Of a stretch of 64,000 bases of DNA, positions 8,399 through 17,860 are shown piece after piece; positions within the stretch are counted from its first letter, which is position 1, and each line of letters begins with the position of its first letter. The DNA comes from an uncultured Prevotella sp. GTDB taxonomy: Bacteria; Bacteroidota; Bacteroidia; Bacteroidales; Bacteroidaceae. The stretch lies in NCBI GenBank assembly GCA_946415245.1, contig CAMKRS010000001.1, positions 186,001 through 250,000 of the forward strand, in the 5' to 3' direction. The translations under genes were made by a program, and so were the position numbers. A model generated the notes under the pieces. That model did not search any database, had not been told where the DNA came from, and worked only from the letters and a program-made list of their open reading frames with translations.

Positions 8399-9799
8399 TT
8401 AATACCATCTGTATTGAGGATCCTGAACCCACTGTCTAAATCCCTTATAATGCGTCTCAATATCATCACGTTCATGCATGATTGGGAATGAAGGAATAAC
8501 AGCGATCTTATGTGGAGCGCGACCTACTTCTGCTGTTAATGTCTCGAGACCGTTGCCCTTGTCAACCTGTACCAAGATGTCATTAGCATCTGTGTAAGCC
8601 TGATCAAGCGGAATCAATACGGGATCAAGCTGTGGACCTGCGCCAGTGTTAATCATCACGTTAGTGGCTTGACCGAACGCAAGGTGAACCTCATGACCTG
8701 CAACATAGAGGGGATAAGTACCACCTGCTGCCTGAAGTTCGATAGCAGTCTTTCCAGTGTTGTTATAGTTGTAGTAAACATCGAATACTACATCGTTGAA
8801 GTCAAAGTCTCCCTTCTCGCTTACTGTAAGGTCTTCTGCAATAACACGAACATCAGCAGTTGTCACAGGAGGTGTAGGAGGTGTGGGAGAACCATTACCC
8901 GGAACAATTTTGATGATACGATCATCATATAAACCATTAGGCTCAAGATCTCCTTGATTACCATGGCACTCGTAATCAAAACCTACATAATAATTTGTTT
9001 TTCCATTATAGGTAATTGAAACTAAGACATAGTTGTAATAGATGCGTTTGTTGTTGGGATTTCTATTTGCATCTGATGATGGTGGATTAGTATTGAATGA
9101 CTCAGAAAAACCGAAACGCTCAGTACTGCTATTTACCATAAGCATCATAGAGGCTTGGTATTCACGATTATTAGTCCAGCCACCTTCTTTATAATAACGC
9201 AAAGGTGCGCTGGTGTTGAAATTGTTTATGTGGTCATCATGAGTTGTATAAGTATGAGGCTGATAGCCGAATTCTTCCTGCCCATAAATAATTTCTGTAT
9301 GTCCAGCAGGATCATAAGCGCATAGCCAATCCATCTGATTGCCACCTACAACTTTATGGCCAGTACTGGTAGTATATTCTTGTGTTCCGAAGTGAACTTG
9401 CTGCACAAAGAAAGTGCTAAGATCCACATTTTCAGATTCAGGATCAGGATGAGTTCTAAACCAGTTAGTAACAAAATTCTCTTCATCTTCACTAACCATG
9501 TCGGGGGCTACAATGCCCATTGCTTTATAATAGTCCGATTGTTGTTCGGACGAACCGCTAAAATAAGCTCCATGATCACCGGGATCTGCAACGCGAGTTA
9601 TAGCTCCTGCTTTAAATTGTCCAAAACCCCAGTCTTGATCAGCTGCGGGCTGTCCGAAACGAGCAACAAATGTTGCTTCATACTTAGCCTTGTCAAGATC
9701 TTCTTGAGTCATTGTCTCAAAACCTGTGTCGTGAGAGCAACTTGTGAATGCAGCGCACATTGCAATGGCTGCGATTCCTGTCATCAAATACTTTTTCAT
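8399..9799 (-). CDS. LruC domain (DUF4842-type) lipoprotein
   Basis: Lipobox CAAFTSCSHD; EATFVARFGQPAADQDWGFG; KGDFDFNDVVFDVYY. Confidence 0.82.
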   Translation of the reverse strand: MKKYLMTGIAAIAMCAAFTSCSHDTGFETMTQEDLDKAKYEATFVARFGQPAADQDWGFGQFKAGAITRVADPGDHGAYFSGSSEQQSDYYKAMGIVAPDMVSEDEENFVTNWFRTHPDPESENVDLSTFFVQQVHFGTQEYTTSTGHKVVGGNQMDWLCAYDPAGHTEIIYGQEEFGYQPHTYTTHDDHINNFNTSAPLRYYKEGGWTNNREYQASMMLMVNSSTERFGFSESFNTNPPSSDANRNPNNKRIYYNYVLVSITYNGKTNYYVGFDYECHGNQGDLEPNGLYDDRIIKIVPGNGSPTPPTPPVTTADVRVIAEDLTVSEKGDFDFNDVVFDVYYNYNNTGKTAIELQAAGGTYPLYVAGHEVHLAFGQATNVMINTGAGPQLDPVLIPLDQAYTDANDILVQVDKGNGLETLTAEVGRAPHKIAVIPSFPIMHERDDIETHYKGFRQWVQDPQYRWY

Positions 9800-10146
9800 A
9801 AATTTAATAATTTTAATAATTGGTTATAAATAATGTTATTTTTATCGTTTCATCGTCCCGTTTTCGGAACTACGCTGCAAAGATAGATATTTTATATGGA
9901 ATAATCGCAAATAAATATGTTAATTATTGCAAAACAGGCCAAATTTGTGCGGTTTGGTCGATAAAAAGTTTTTAATTGCTCGATGTTTTTTCCTTTGTCT
10001 TCGCCTTGTTTTATTGGGCTTTCGCGCTAAAAAGTCTCAATAATCGAAACAATGATCCGACACAGCTCTTTCTATATAATAATATGTACGTATATGGATT
10101 CTTTCAACGGAAGTAACTTAAAGGTTTGGCCTGTTCTTAGAAGCCA

Positions 10147-10212
10147 GGCATGAAAGCCGATGAAACTTGGCATGAGAGTGGAAGAAACTAGGGATGAAAG
10201 TGGGCGAAACCA
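10147..10212 (+). repeat. Three degenerate 22-bp tandem repeats (ggcatgaaagccgatgaaactt / ggcatgagagtggaagaaacta / gggatgaaagtgggcgaaacca)
   Basis: Direct reading; exact 22-bp periodicity. Confidence 0.75.
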
Positions 10213-10267
10213 GGGAAGTTTTATGGAGTAAAGTGGCACCTTTCTCGAAAAGACGCTTCTTTCAAAA

Positions 10268-10306
10268 AACAAAAAGGAGGGCGTCTACTCACGCAGACGC
10301 CCTCCT
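10268..10306 (-). terminator. Strong terminator of LruC gene 10349-12472
   Basis: AGGAGGGCGTCT/AGACGCCCTCCT 12-bp perfect stem followed by T-rich tract on minus strand. Confidence 0.88.
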
Positions 10307-10348
10307 AGATTAAAATCTTATGTTATGTATTTGATTTTATAAGTACCT

Positions 10349-12472
10349 TTACTCAATAGTAATGTTTGTGATGGTATAGTTGCTTTGGAATCCGCATCCT
10401 CCCTGATCATTAATGTATTTTAATATACTAGAATTCAGAGGCAATGCAAGACGGCCATTATTTAAGGTGCCAGATTCTGGTCTCAAAATATTATTATCAA
10501 CATACCAACCTGATGGACACACAAAATCAGAAAGATTAGAGTAAGGTTGCCACCAGTTAAGATAGAATTGGATATAATTACCAACACTACTAACGTAGAC
10601 ACATAACTGCTTATTTGCATCAGCTGTTACGCCAGTAAATAAAGAAGAGCTCAAAGCTACGCTGCCTTCTGCGCCAGCACCTTTACTGGGCCAAATCTGT
10701 CCGGGTTTTGTGCTACTACCACCGGTGTATTCAGATTCAGTATAGCTAAGCACATCGCCTTCATCAATGTATCTAGTTACACCATTATTGGTAATAGTAA
10801 AGGGACTAGCACAATCGCCCCATACAGGACTTGCAGGACTGCCTTCTTCTGTAATATCATTCCAGAAATCTTTATCTGGATTAATACCGCAATACTCAGC
10901 AAAACTTGTGTAAGCAATTCCTATGTTGACACGTTCTTTAGCCCATGGAGTTCCTAACGGCACACATATCTTATAAGGTACTGCACCTGTTGGAGCAGTG
11001 ATTGTTGTTACGGCATTGCCATAAAGTACATCGATATCAATACTATCGATACAGGTGATAGGATTACCATTGCCATTCGTATAGATCTTGTCTGTGGTCG
11101 TTCCATTTACAGTTTCTTGGATGATAGTAGGACCATATTTGAGACCATCTTTTGTACTATAAGCAATCTGGGCACCTTTAACGTCCTCAGGATTTGTAGT
11201 AGTGTTGATCATGACGACAGTACCCAAGGCGCCACCGCTAAGCTCATTATGAACCTCATGGCCACATACATTGGCAGGAACAGTTCCTCCTGCTGCCAGT
11301 ATAGCAATTTTGGCATATGTTTCTTCATAGTGGCCAGTGAAACTTGTAGTCTCTGTAGTTTTTTCCTCACCATCAACAGTTGTTGTGGTGACAAGCTTGT
11401 TGTACGCCTTCACGATGATAGCATCGAATACGACATCATTGTAGTCGACGTCGTTGAGTGAAGATGCGCCAAGGTCCTCACAGAATACACGACCAGCTTC
11501 AATCACCTCTTCGACTTCAACAATCTTGCTCCTATCCGGTGTGGGATCGGGGTCATCAGGCTCGGTCTCACCCGGAACGATTTTCAGAATCCAGTCGTTG
11601 CCTTGAGTAACGTCATCTTCACCAATTCTTTCTCCTTTCACACCAGCAACTTCTACCTTGTCTGTCCAGTATGAAAGACCTACATACCAACCCGTACGAG
11701 GTTTTCCATCAGCAAAGCATGTACCCGGAACAGTCAGTTGAACACATCTGAATTTCCATTGCCAAGAATTATCGTATGAAGCATGATAACCAAATTGCTT
11801 TGAGGAACCACCTTGTACATAGATTAAGTTCCAAGCATTTCCACCATTGTCAACTGCGTTAAAGTCATTGATATGAAGAGTGACATCATCACTTGGATCT
11901 CGTGAAGGACCAATTCTTAACTGATCCATCTTCACATTATAAGTTTTCTCGGTTCTTACTTCCTCGCCATCTTTTATCTCCCAAAAATAACCGGGCTTAT
12001 TTGTATCGTAGCATCTGTGAGCAACCTGCTGAACAAAGAAATTGTCAAAGTCTTCGCCCTCTTCACTCAATCCAGCATTTGCAGGATCGTCAAACCAATC
12101 TTGAACCCATGCTGCTTCCAAATCGGTAATTGGTTCTACGATATCACCATATCCCTCTGGTGAGCGATAGTTGCTGCTCTTACAACGCTCGTTAGAATAG
12201 CCGGGGAATTTTGGGTCATCGGGCTTAATAACTTCTCCTTTACTATCTCCACGTGTGATAATATCAACACTACCTTTGGTAATGTTATTTCTCTTGAATC
12301 CCCACGTATGGTTAGGTGCAGGCTGACCGAAGGCCTCGATGAATGTCTCCTCGAAAGCTTTGGCCTTCTGTTCAATCAAAGAACCAGAAACGACATCGTC
12401 GCTACAGCTGACGAAGGCTCCTGTGACTGCTACAGCCATGATGGCTGCTAACAAATACTTCTTCATTTTCAT
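10349..12472 (-). CDS. LruC domain (DUF4842-type) lipoprotein, large paralog
   Basis: Lipobox TGAFVSCSDD; EETFIEAFGQPAPNHTWGFKR; NDVDYNDVVFDAII. Confidence 0.82.
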   Translation of the reverse strand: MKMKKYLLAAIMAVAVTGAFVSCSDDVVSGSLIEQKAKAFEETFIEAFGQPAPNHTWGFKRNNITKGSVDIITRGDSKGEVIKPDDPKFPGYSNERCKSSNYRSPEGYGDIVEPITDLEAAWVQDWFDDPANAGLSEEGEDFDNFFVQQVAHRCYDTNKPGYFWEIKDGEEVRTEKTYNVKMDQLRIGPSRDPSDDVTLHINDFNAVDNGGNAWNLIYVQGGSSKQFGYHASYDNSWQWKFRCVQLTVPGTCFADGKPRTGWYVGLSYWTDKVEVAGVKGERIGEDDVTQGNDWILKIVPGETEPDDPDPTPDRSKIVEVEEVIEAGRVFCEDLGASSLNDVDYNDVVFDAIIVKAYNKLVTTTTVDGEEKTTETTSFTGHYEETYAKIAILAAGGTVPANVCGHEVHNELSGGALGTVVMINTTTNPEDVKGAQIAYSTKDGLKYGPTIIQETVNGTTTDKIYTNGNGNPITCIDSIDIDVLYGNAVTTITAPTGAVPYKICVPLGTPWAKERVNIGIAYTSFAEYCGINPDKDFWNDITEEGSPASPVWGDCASPFTITNNGVTRYIDEGDVLSYTESEYTGGSSTKPGQIWPSKGAGAEGSVALSSSLFTGVTADANKQLCVYVSSVGNYIQFYLNWWQPYSNLSDFVCPSGWYVDNNILRPESGTLNNGRLALPLNSSILKYINDQGGCGFQSNYTITNITIE

Positions 12473-12656
12473 AAGATTTTAAAATTGTTACGTAACTTAA
12501 ATTTTCCTTTGAATCGATTCTTCGGGCACAAAAGTAGTATATTTTTCGGGAAAATCCAAGAGTTTAATCGTTAAATTCTGTAAAAAGCCATAATTTTTGC
12601 ACGTTTTATCGAATATTTTTGTAATTTTGGCGCAAATTAACTGATAATTCATTGTA

Positions 12657-13955
12657 ATGATGCAGTACAGTTGGAAATTCTTGATGGCATTGGGCATGGT
12701 TGGCGGTTTGATGCTGACCTCATGTAGCAAAGATGTGTTCGATGAGGAAGATTATAATAATATCCTCGACTATTCTTCGCCAGTAGACAGTGTGGATGCC
12801 AAACATACATGGGATTTGGCCCAGGATCATATCTATGTGGTGGATGCTGATGTGAATGTGGGCGCAAAGTCCGTCCTTATCTTGCTTGATAATCCCTTGA
12901 CGGCTCTTAATGCAGAGGTGATAGGCCAGAGCGCTATTGAGGATGGCGGACGAGTGATGGTGGCTGCTACCGTTCCCACAAGGTTCAATGAATTATATGC
13001 TGCCTTGGTAGATGCCAATGGATTGTATACCGTGGTGAGCTTCCCTGTAGAGACGACAGCAGTGGGTTTCAGTAACGTCAGGGCTAACAATAAGCAAAAA
13101 TCACTAAAAGCTCGTCTTACCCAGCAGAAACTGGTGTATTGTTATGAAGAGGAGATGCCAGAACCTGGCGATTACGATTACAATGATATAGTTTTGCGTA
13201 TTTCTCGTGAAGTGGTGAATAGTCATCATTTGAAGATAGAAGTGGAACTGGCAGCTGTTGGTGGTTCGAAACAATTGGCTGCAGGCTTGCGATTGGTAGG
13301 CTATCAGGCTGAGGATATCGACAGTGTGACTATTGAAAGCGGGAACTCATTCGATATGGGCGGTTCTCACCATGATGTGCCTTTACAGAAAATGGCTTCG
13401 CCGTTGTTTAATAGTAGTAGTCTATTGCAGGCGGGTCGTAATGGCGAGGCTTTCCTCTATCTATTTGAGGATGCCCATTGGGCCATGGGTGAAGACCTGA
13501 CGGTGGTGAATCAGGTATTCCAGCGAAAGAAATATAATGTGTCGAAATCGTTTAGTAACGACCTTGTGATTATTCCTACTCGTACAGAAATATATCATGT
13601 TTATTTCAAGCAAAGGGCGAATATTACTGGATTTACGCCAGGTATGTTCGATCCCTTTGTCTTAAGTCCCAATTATGGCTTTGTATGGGAGCAACATTGT
13701 TATCGTGATAGTGAGGCTCAGGTGACACGAGAGTATAACCTTTCGAATACGAAAACCAAACATCTGCCCTGGGCGCTGATGATACCTTATGCCTCATTCC
13801 GTTATCCCTTGGAGGGCGTGAACATCGGCTTTAGTAGAGACGGAGCTCTCTTTGGTGCATATATGAACAGAGGTTGTTCGTTTGGCGAATGGGCGAAGGA
13901 CCGAACGAAGTGCCTGGACTGGTATACGAGTCCTACGTACAATCAGGTATTCTAA
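12657..13955 (+). CDS. LruC domain (DUF4842-type) lipoprotein, divergent paralog
   Basis: Lipobox GGLMLTSCSKD; PGDYDYNDIVLRI; HTWDLA near N-terminus. Confidence 0.8.
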   Translation: MMQYSWKFLMALGMVGGLMLTSCSKDVFDEEDYNNILDYSSPVDSVDAKHTWDLAQDHIYVVDADVNVGAKSVLILLDNPLTALNAEVIGQSAIEDGGRVMVAATVPTRFNELYAALVDANGLYTVVSFPVETTAVGFSNVRANNKQKSLKARLTQQKLVYCYEEEMPEPGDYDYNDIVLRISREVVNSHHLKIEVELAAVGGSKQLAAGLRLVGYQAEDIDSVTIESGNSFDMGGSHHDVPLQKMASPLFNSSSLLQAGRNGEAFLYLFEDAHWAMGEDLTVVNQVFQRKKYNVSKSFSNDLVIIPTRTEIYHVYFKQRANITGFTPGMFDPFVLSPNYGFVWEQHCYRDSEAQVTREYNLSNTKTKHLPWALMIPYASFRYPLEGVNIGFSRDGALFGAYMNRGCSFGEWAKDRTKCLDWYTSPTYNQVF

Positions 13956-13960
13956 CATAC

Positions 13961-13990
13961 AAGGGGCGCACCAATCGGTACGCCCCTTAT
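13961..13990 (+). terminator. Rho-independent terminator
   Basis: AAGGGGCG caccaatcggta CGCCCCTT. Confidence 0.7.
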
Positions 13991-13999
13991 TCTTATTCG

Positions 14000-14073
14000 T
14001 GGACCAGCCAGGGCTTGAACCTGGGACCTCCAGATTATGAGTCTGTTGCTCTAACCAACTGAGCTACAAGTCC
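14000..14073 (-). tRNA. tRNA-Met (CAT)
   Basis: Minus strand cloverleaf ggacttgtagctcagttggttagagcaacagactCATaatctggaggtcccaggttcaagccctggctggtcca. Confidence 0.9.
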
Positions 14074-14162
14074 GGTGAAATCGGCATTTCTGTCGTTTTC
14101 GGCTGCAAAGTTACATTAAAAACGTCAAATCTCCAAATATTTTTGTAACTTTGCACCCAATA

Positions 14163-15095
14163 ATGATGATTTTATCGCCAGAGATTCATCTTTCCACACC
14201 CTCAGCAGCGACGATAGGCTGTTTCGACGGGGTGCATCGCGGGCATCAGATGCTTGTGAAAATGATGGTGTGTGAGGCCCAGAAGCGGGGATTGAAGCCC
14301 ATTGCTGTGACCTTTGACCGTCTGCCTCGCCAGCTCTTCGATCCGAATTTTCAGCCACAGGTGCTCTCTACTCTTGAAGAGAAAGAGGCCTGCTTAAAGG
14401 AACTGGGGGTTGAAGAGGTGATCGTATTGCCATTCACCCATCAGTTGGCGGCTCTTTCTGCTGAGACTTTTATGCGGGAGATACTGCGTGACCAATTGTC
14501 TGTGGAACTGTTGGTGACAGGTTATGACCACCGTTTTGGACATGATAGGAGCGAGGGCTTCGATGACTATGTGCGTTATGGTCAGCATCTTGACATCGAT
14601 GTGGTTCGTGGCGATGTGGCGATGATGGACGACCAGATGGCTGTCAGTTCTACGGTGATCCGACAACTGTTGGCAGAAGAAGGACATGTGGAGGCAATGC
14701 CTGATGTGCTGACACGTCGCTATACTTTATCGGGACATGTGGTGTCAGGAGAACATATCGGTCATAAATTGGGTTTCCCCACAGCGAATCTGGAACCTGA
14801 CAGTCAGGAGAAACTGATTCCAGCCAGCGGTGCCTATGCCGTATGGGCGATAGTGGATGGACAAAGGATGCCTGCGATGATGAATATCGGCACGCGTCCT
14901 ACTTTCGAAGGTAAGCAGCAGACGCTGGAGGTACATATATTAAAAGATGTGGGAAATCTTTATGGTCAGAAAATGACAGTGGAGTTTGTTAGACGTTTGC
15001 GGGCTGAGCAACGTTTTGGCTCGCGAGATGAGTTGGTGGCTCAGTTGGAAAGCGACAAGAAGATAACGGAAGAAGTTTTGATGAATGACAACTAA
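14163..15095 (+). CDS. ribF: Bifunctional riboflavin kinase / FAD synthetase
   Basis: IGCFDGVHRGHQMLV, VLPFTHQLAALSAETF, GYDHRFGHDR, GHKLGFPTANLEP. Confidence 0.95.
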   Translation: MMILSPEIHLSTPSAATIGCFDGVHRGHQMLVKMMVCEAQKRGLKPIAVTFDRLPRQLFDPNFQPQVLSTLEEKEACLKELGVEEVIVLPFTHQLAALSAETFMREILRDQLSVELLVTGYDHRFGHDRSEGFDDYVRYGQHLDIDVVRGDVAMMDDQMAVSSTVIRQLLAEEGHVEAMPDVLTRRYTLSGHVVSGEHIGHKLGFPTANLEPDSQEKLIPASGAYAVWAIVDGQRMPAMMNIGTRPTFEGKQQTLEVHILKDVGNLYGQKMTVEFVRRLRAEQRFGSRDELVAQLESDKKITEEVLMNDN

Positions 15096-15107
15096 GACAA
15101 CGATGAT

Positions 15108-15866
15108 ATGAAGAATGCTATTATTTACTGGTTCGTGTTTTTAGCCCTTCAAGTGTTGGCAGGAGGCATTATTCAGGGTGTTTATCTCTTGTGGAAAGGC
15201 CCGGGTGCAGTATTGGATGCCACAGGAACCATCCTGACGATGGTGCTATTCAGTGTGGTGACGATGGCTTTGTTTCTCTGGCAGAAGTGGGCTGTAGTGG
15301 CTCGTCATTGGATACAGACGCGTCCTTGGGTGGTACTCATATGGTGTGTGTTGGCTGCCTTGGGAACAATTATCCCTTCGGGATGGCTTCAGGAACAGAT
15401 GCCTGAACTGCCGAATCTCGTAGAGGAGGAGTTCGACATGATTCTGCGTGATCGTTATGGCTATTTCGTCGTTGGATTGCTGGTGCCGTTGGCTGAGGAA
15501 TTAGTGTTCCGTGGCGCTATTCTGCGTTCACTGCTCAAATGGAACAGCCGACCTTGGGTGGCTATTCTTATTTCTGCCGTCTTGTTCAGTGCTGCCCATA
15601 TGAACCCAGCTCAGATTCCCCATACGTTGTTGATAGGCCTGTTGTTGGGTTGGCTTTATTACCGTACCGACAGCATTGTGCCAGGAGTGGTGTTCCATTG
15701 GGTAAACAATACAGTGGCCTATGTGCTATACAACTTCTACCCCAATCCAGACCTTAAGCTCGTCGATTTGTTTGGTAGCCAGCAACATGTGCTGATGGCA
15801 GTGGGCTTCTCATTGTGTATCCTGATTCCATCGCTCATACAGCTGAATCTTCGGATGCGGAAATAA
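15108..15866 (+). CDS. CPBP family intramembrane metalloprotease
   Basis: VPLAEELVFRGAILR...SAVLFSAAHMN...FHWVNN motifs. Confidence 0.9.
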   Translation: MKNAIIYWFVFLALQVLAGGIIQGVYLLWKGPGAVLDATGTILTMVLFSVVTMALFLWQKWAVVARHWIQTRPWVVLIWCVLAALGTIIPSGWLQEQMPELPNLVEEEFDMILRDRYGYFVVGLLVPLAEELVFRGAILRSLLKWNSRPWVAILISAVLFSAAHMNPAQIPHTLLIGLLLGWLYYRTDSIVPGVVFHWVNNTVAYVLYNFYPNPDLKLVDLFGSQQHVLMAVGFSLCILIPSLIQLNLRMRK

Positions 15867-15873
15867 AATAGAA

Positions 15874-15900
15874 GAGGGTTGCTCATCGCAACCCTCTCTT
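15874..15900. terminator. Hairpin between convergent genes, possibly bidirectional terminator
   Basis: AGAGGGTTGC tcatc GCAACCCTCT. Confidence 0.7.
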
Positions 15901-15998
15901 CGTTAGTATGTTATGAAAATTTGAGAGAACGGAAACTTCACAGTTTCCTTAATGTTTTAATAATGTGTTTAGATTATTATAGAGAAAGCATAGAATAA

Positions 15999-16475
15999 TT
16001 ATTCGATGTAAGATGACTCCTCTGGCTTGGGTGCCGCGACGGTATCAGTGACATTCTCTGCCTGAACGGGACTCAGGATATTGACGGTATCCACCTGCTG
16101 CTGACGATATTTTGCATATTCGTCTTGTGGATTGTCCCATCCGTAGTTCCAAGGAGCCTGTGCTGCGTTGCCAATCGTCAGGAGAATGGCCACAACGGCT
16201 GCTGCTTTGAAGAGCGGCATCAGGCGAGAACTCCATGAAACGACCTTAGCCTTTGGCTCTTTCTCGTCTTCACCGATGCTGTCGAGGATACGGGCATCAA
16301 AATCATCGCCTAAGGTCTCCTCCTGCAGTCCGCAGTCGAAGAGCGATTTGTATTTCATCAGACTGGCAGGCACATCATCCTGACTGAAGAAAGCACGAAG
16401 GATGGCCTCTTCCTGCAGGGTTGTCTCACCTTGCCAATAACGCTCTAAGAGCTGTTCGATGTACTTATAATCCAT
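15999..16475 (-). CDS. Hypothetical protein, probable anti-sigma-factor-like single-pass membrane protein
   Basis: 158 aa; MDYKYIEQLLERYWQGETTLQEEAILRAFFSQ, one TM segment; directly downstream of and overlapping an ECF sigma gene. Confidence 0.6.
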   Translation of the reverse strand: MDYKYIEQLLERYWQGETTLQEEAILRAFFSQDDVPASLMKYKSLFDCGLQEETLGDDFDARILDSIGEDEKEPKAKVVSWSSRLMPLFKAAAVVAILLTIGNAAQAPWNYGWDNPQDEYAKYRQQQVDTVNILSPVQAENVTDTVAAPKPEESSYIE

Positions 16476-16980
16476 AATCCTCTGTTTCTATGAATTTTTG
16501 CTTGATGGTCTGGCGGGCTCGGAAGATGTTGATTTTTACCTGTTCCTCGCTGATGCCTAACACCTGGGCTATTTCTTTATAACTTTTGCCTTCAAAATCG
16601 CGCAACTGCATGCAACTGCGCTGTTTCTCTGGCAGGTGATTAATGAGGCGGCGTATCAGCTGGATGCGATCGCGCTGCATGGCCTGCTCCTCAGGATTGG
16701 ATGTGTAGCTTGAATCTGGTGCATCATGACTATCTTCTAAGCTTTGGTTCTGGTTTTCTGCTTTCTTCATCTTGTCGAGCGAGATGTTGCGGCAGATGGT
16801 GAGGCAGAAGGCTTCGATACTCTCGATCTCGTCCCAATAGTCACGCTTGTTCCAGACCTTAATCATCGTTTCCTGCACAACGTCTTCTGCCTCCGCTCGG
16901 TTGAGAGTGATACGGAGGGCGAGCCGGAAGAGTTCGTTCTTCAGTGGCAACACGTCGTTCCGGAAACTGATCTTTTTCAT
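16465..16980 (-). CDS. RNA polymerase sigma-70 factor (ECF subfamily)
   Basis: ALRITLNRAEAEDVVQETMIKVW and LPEKQRSCMQLRDFEGKSYKEIAQVLGISEEQVKINIFRARQTIK; start taken at MKKISFRND. Confidence 0.9.
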   Translation of the reverse strand: MKKISFRNDVLPLKNELFRLALRITLNRAEAEDVVQETMIKVWNKRDYWDEIESIEAFCLTICRNISLDKMKKAENQNQSLEDSHDAPDSSYTSNPEEQAMQRDRIQLIRRLINHLPEKQRSCMQLRDFEGKSYKEIAQVLGISEEQVKINIFRARQTIKQKFIETEDYGL

Positions 16981-17047
16981 CCTCTCTAATAGTAATGACG
17001 ATTGAGAAATGCGAAAGTTACAAAAAAAGGCGAAATAATTATTCGCC

Positions 17048-17860
17048 TTATTGTTGAATGATAGTACCGCTCTGTCCGTCAAGGGCAGTGGCCAGGGTGA
17101 TGATGACGCGTGAGACACCGCTGTCGATGGCACCCAAAGCATTTTCTATCTTCGGGAGCATACCACCGCTGATGGTGCCGTCGGCTTTATAATTAATAAA
17201 GTCCGCGCGCGTGATAACAGGAATAACCGAATCATCATCGTCAGGATTACGCAAAACGCCCTTCTTCTCGAAACTGAAGATCAGTGTGACATCGTAATAG
17301 GGAGCGAGGGCCTTGGCTGTTTCGCTGGCGATGGTGTCGGCATTGGTGTTGAGGATATTACCCTGTCCATCATGGGTTAGTGGTGCCATCACGGGGGTAA
17401 TGCCTTCCTCGATGAGTTTGCTGAGCATCTGACCATTGGCCTTGTCGACATCGCCTACGAAACCGAAATCAACCACCCCTTGCCCCTCCTTTGAAAGGAG
17501 GGGAGTTGTTATTGTTACTGGGGGACGCTTGTGTGAACGGATCACATCCATATCAGCGCCTGTAAGACCTAAGGCATTCACACCATTGGCTTGAAGACGG
17601 GCCACGAGGTTTTTATTGACCAAGCCGCCATAGACCATCGTGACCACACTGAGCATGTCGGCATCGGTAATGCGACGGCCACCCAGCATTTTCGATTCGA
17701 TGCCGAGGGCTTCAGCCACTTTTGTTGCCTTACGGCCTCCACCATGCACTAGGACTTTCTTGCCAGTAATGGCACTGAAATCCTTGAGCAATTGTGAGAG
17801 CTGGGCTTCGTCTTCGACGACGGCTCCGCCTACTTTTACGATTGTCAGTTTCTCTTTCAT
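17048..17860 (-). CDS. argB: Acetylglutamate kinase, carrying a repeat-encoded internal insert
   Basis: VKVGGAVVEDE, VHGGGRKAT, GLTGADMDVI, NTNADTIASETAKAL, GGMLPKIENAL. Confidence 0.93.
   Translation of the reverse strand: MKEKLTIVKVGGAVVEDEAQLSQLLKDFSAITGKKVLVHGGGRKATKVAEALGIESKMLGGRRITDADMLSVVTMVYGGLVNKNLVARLQANGVNALGLTGADMDVIRSHKRPPVTITTPLLSKEGQGVVDFGFVGDVDKANGQMLSKLIEEGITPVMAPLTHDGQGNILNTNADTIASETAKALAPYYDVTLIFSFEKKGVLRNPDDDDSVIPVITRADFINYKADGTISGGMLPKIENALGAIDSGVSRVIITLATALDGQSGTIIQQ
17471..17510 (-). repeat. Palindromic repeat inside argB, core CCCCTCCTTTGAAAGGAGGGG (17483-17503)
   Basis: Same architecture (CCCCTCCTn...nAGGAGGGG + nnAGGGGTGG) as the DUF559 cassette ends; read in frame as TTPLLSKEGQG. 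Confidence 0.85.

Noticed and set aside
8181-8402. 73-aa plus-strand ORF
   Set aside because: Runs through A-rich intergenic DNA and the terminator of the opposite gene; no family resemblance.
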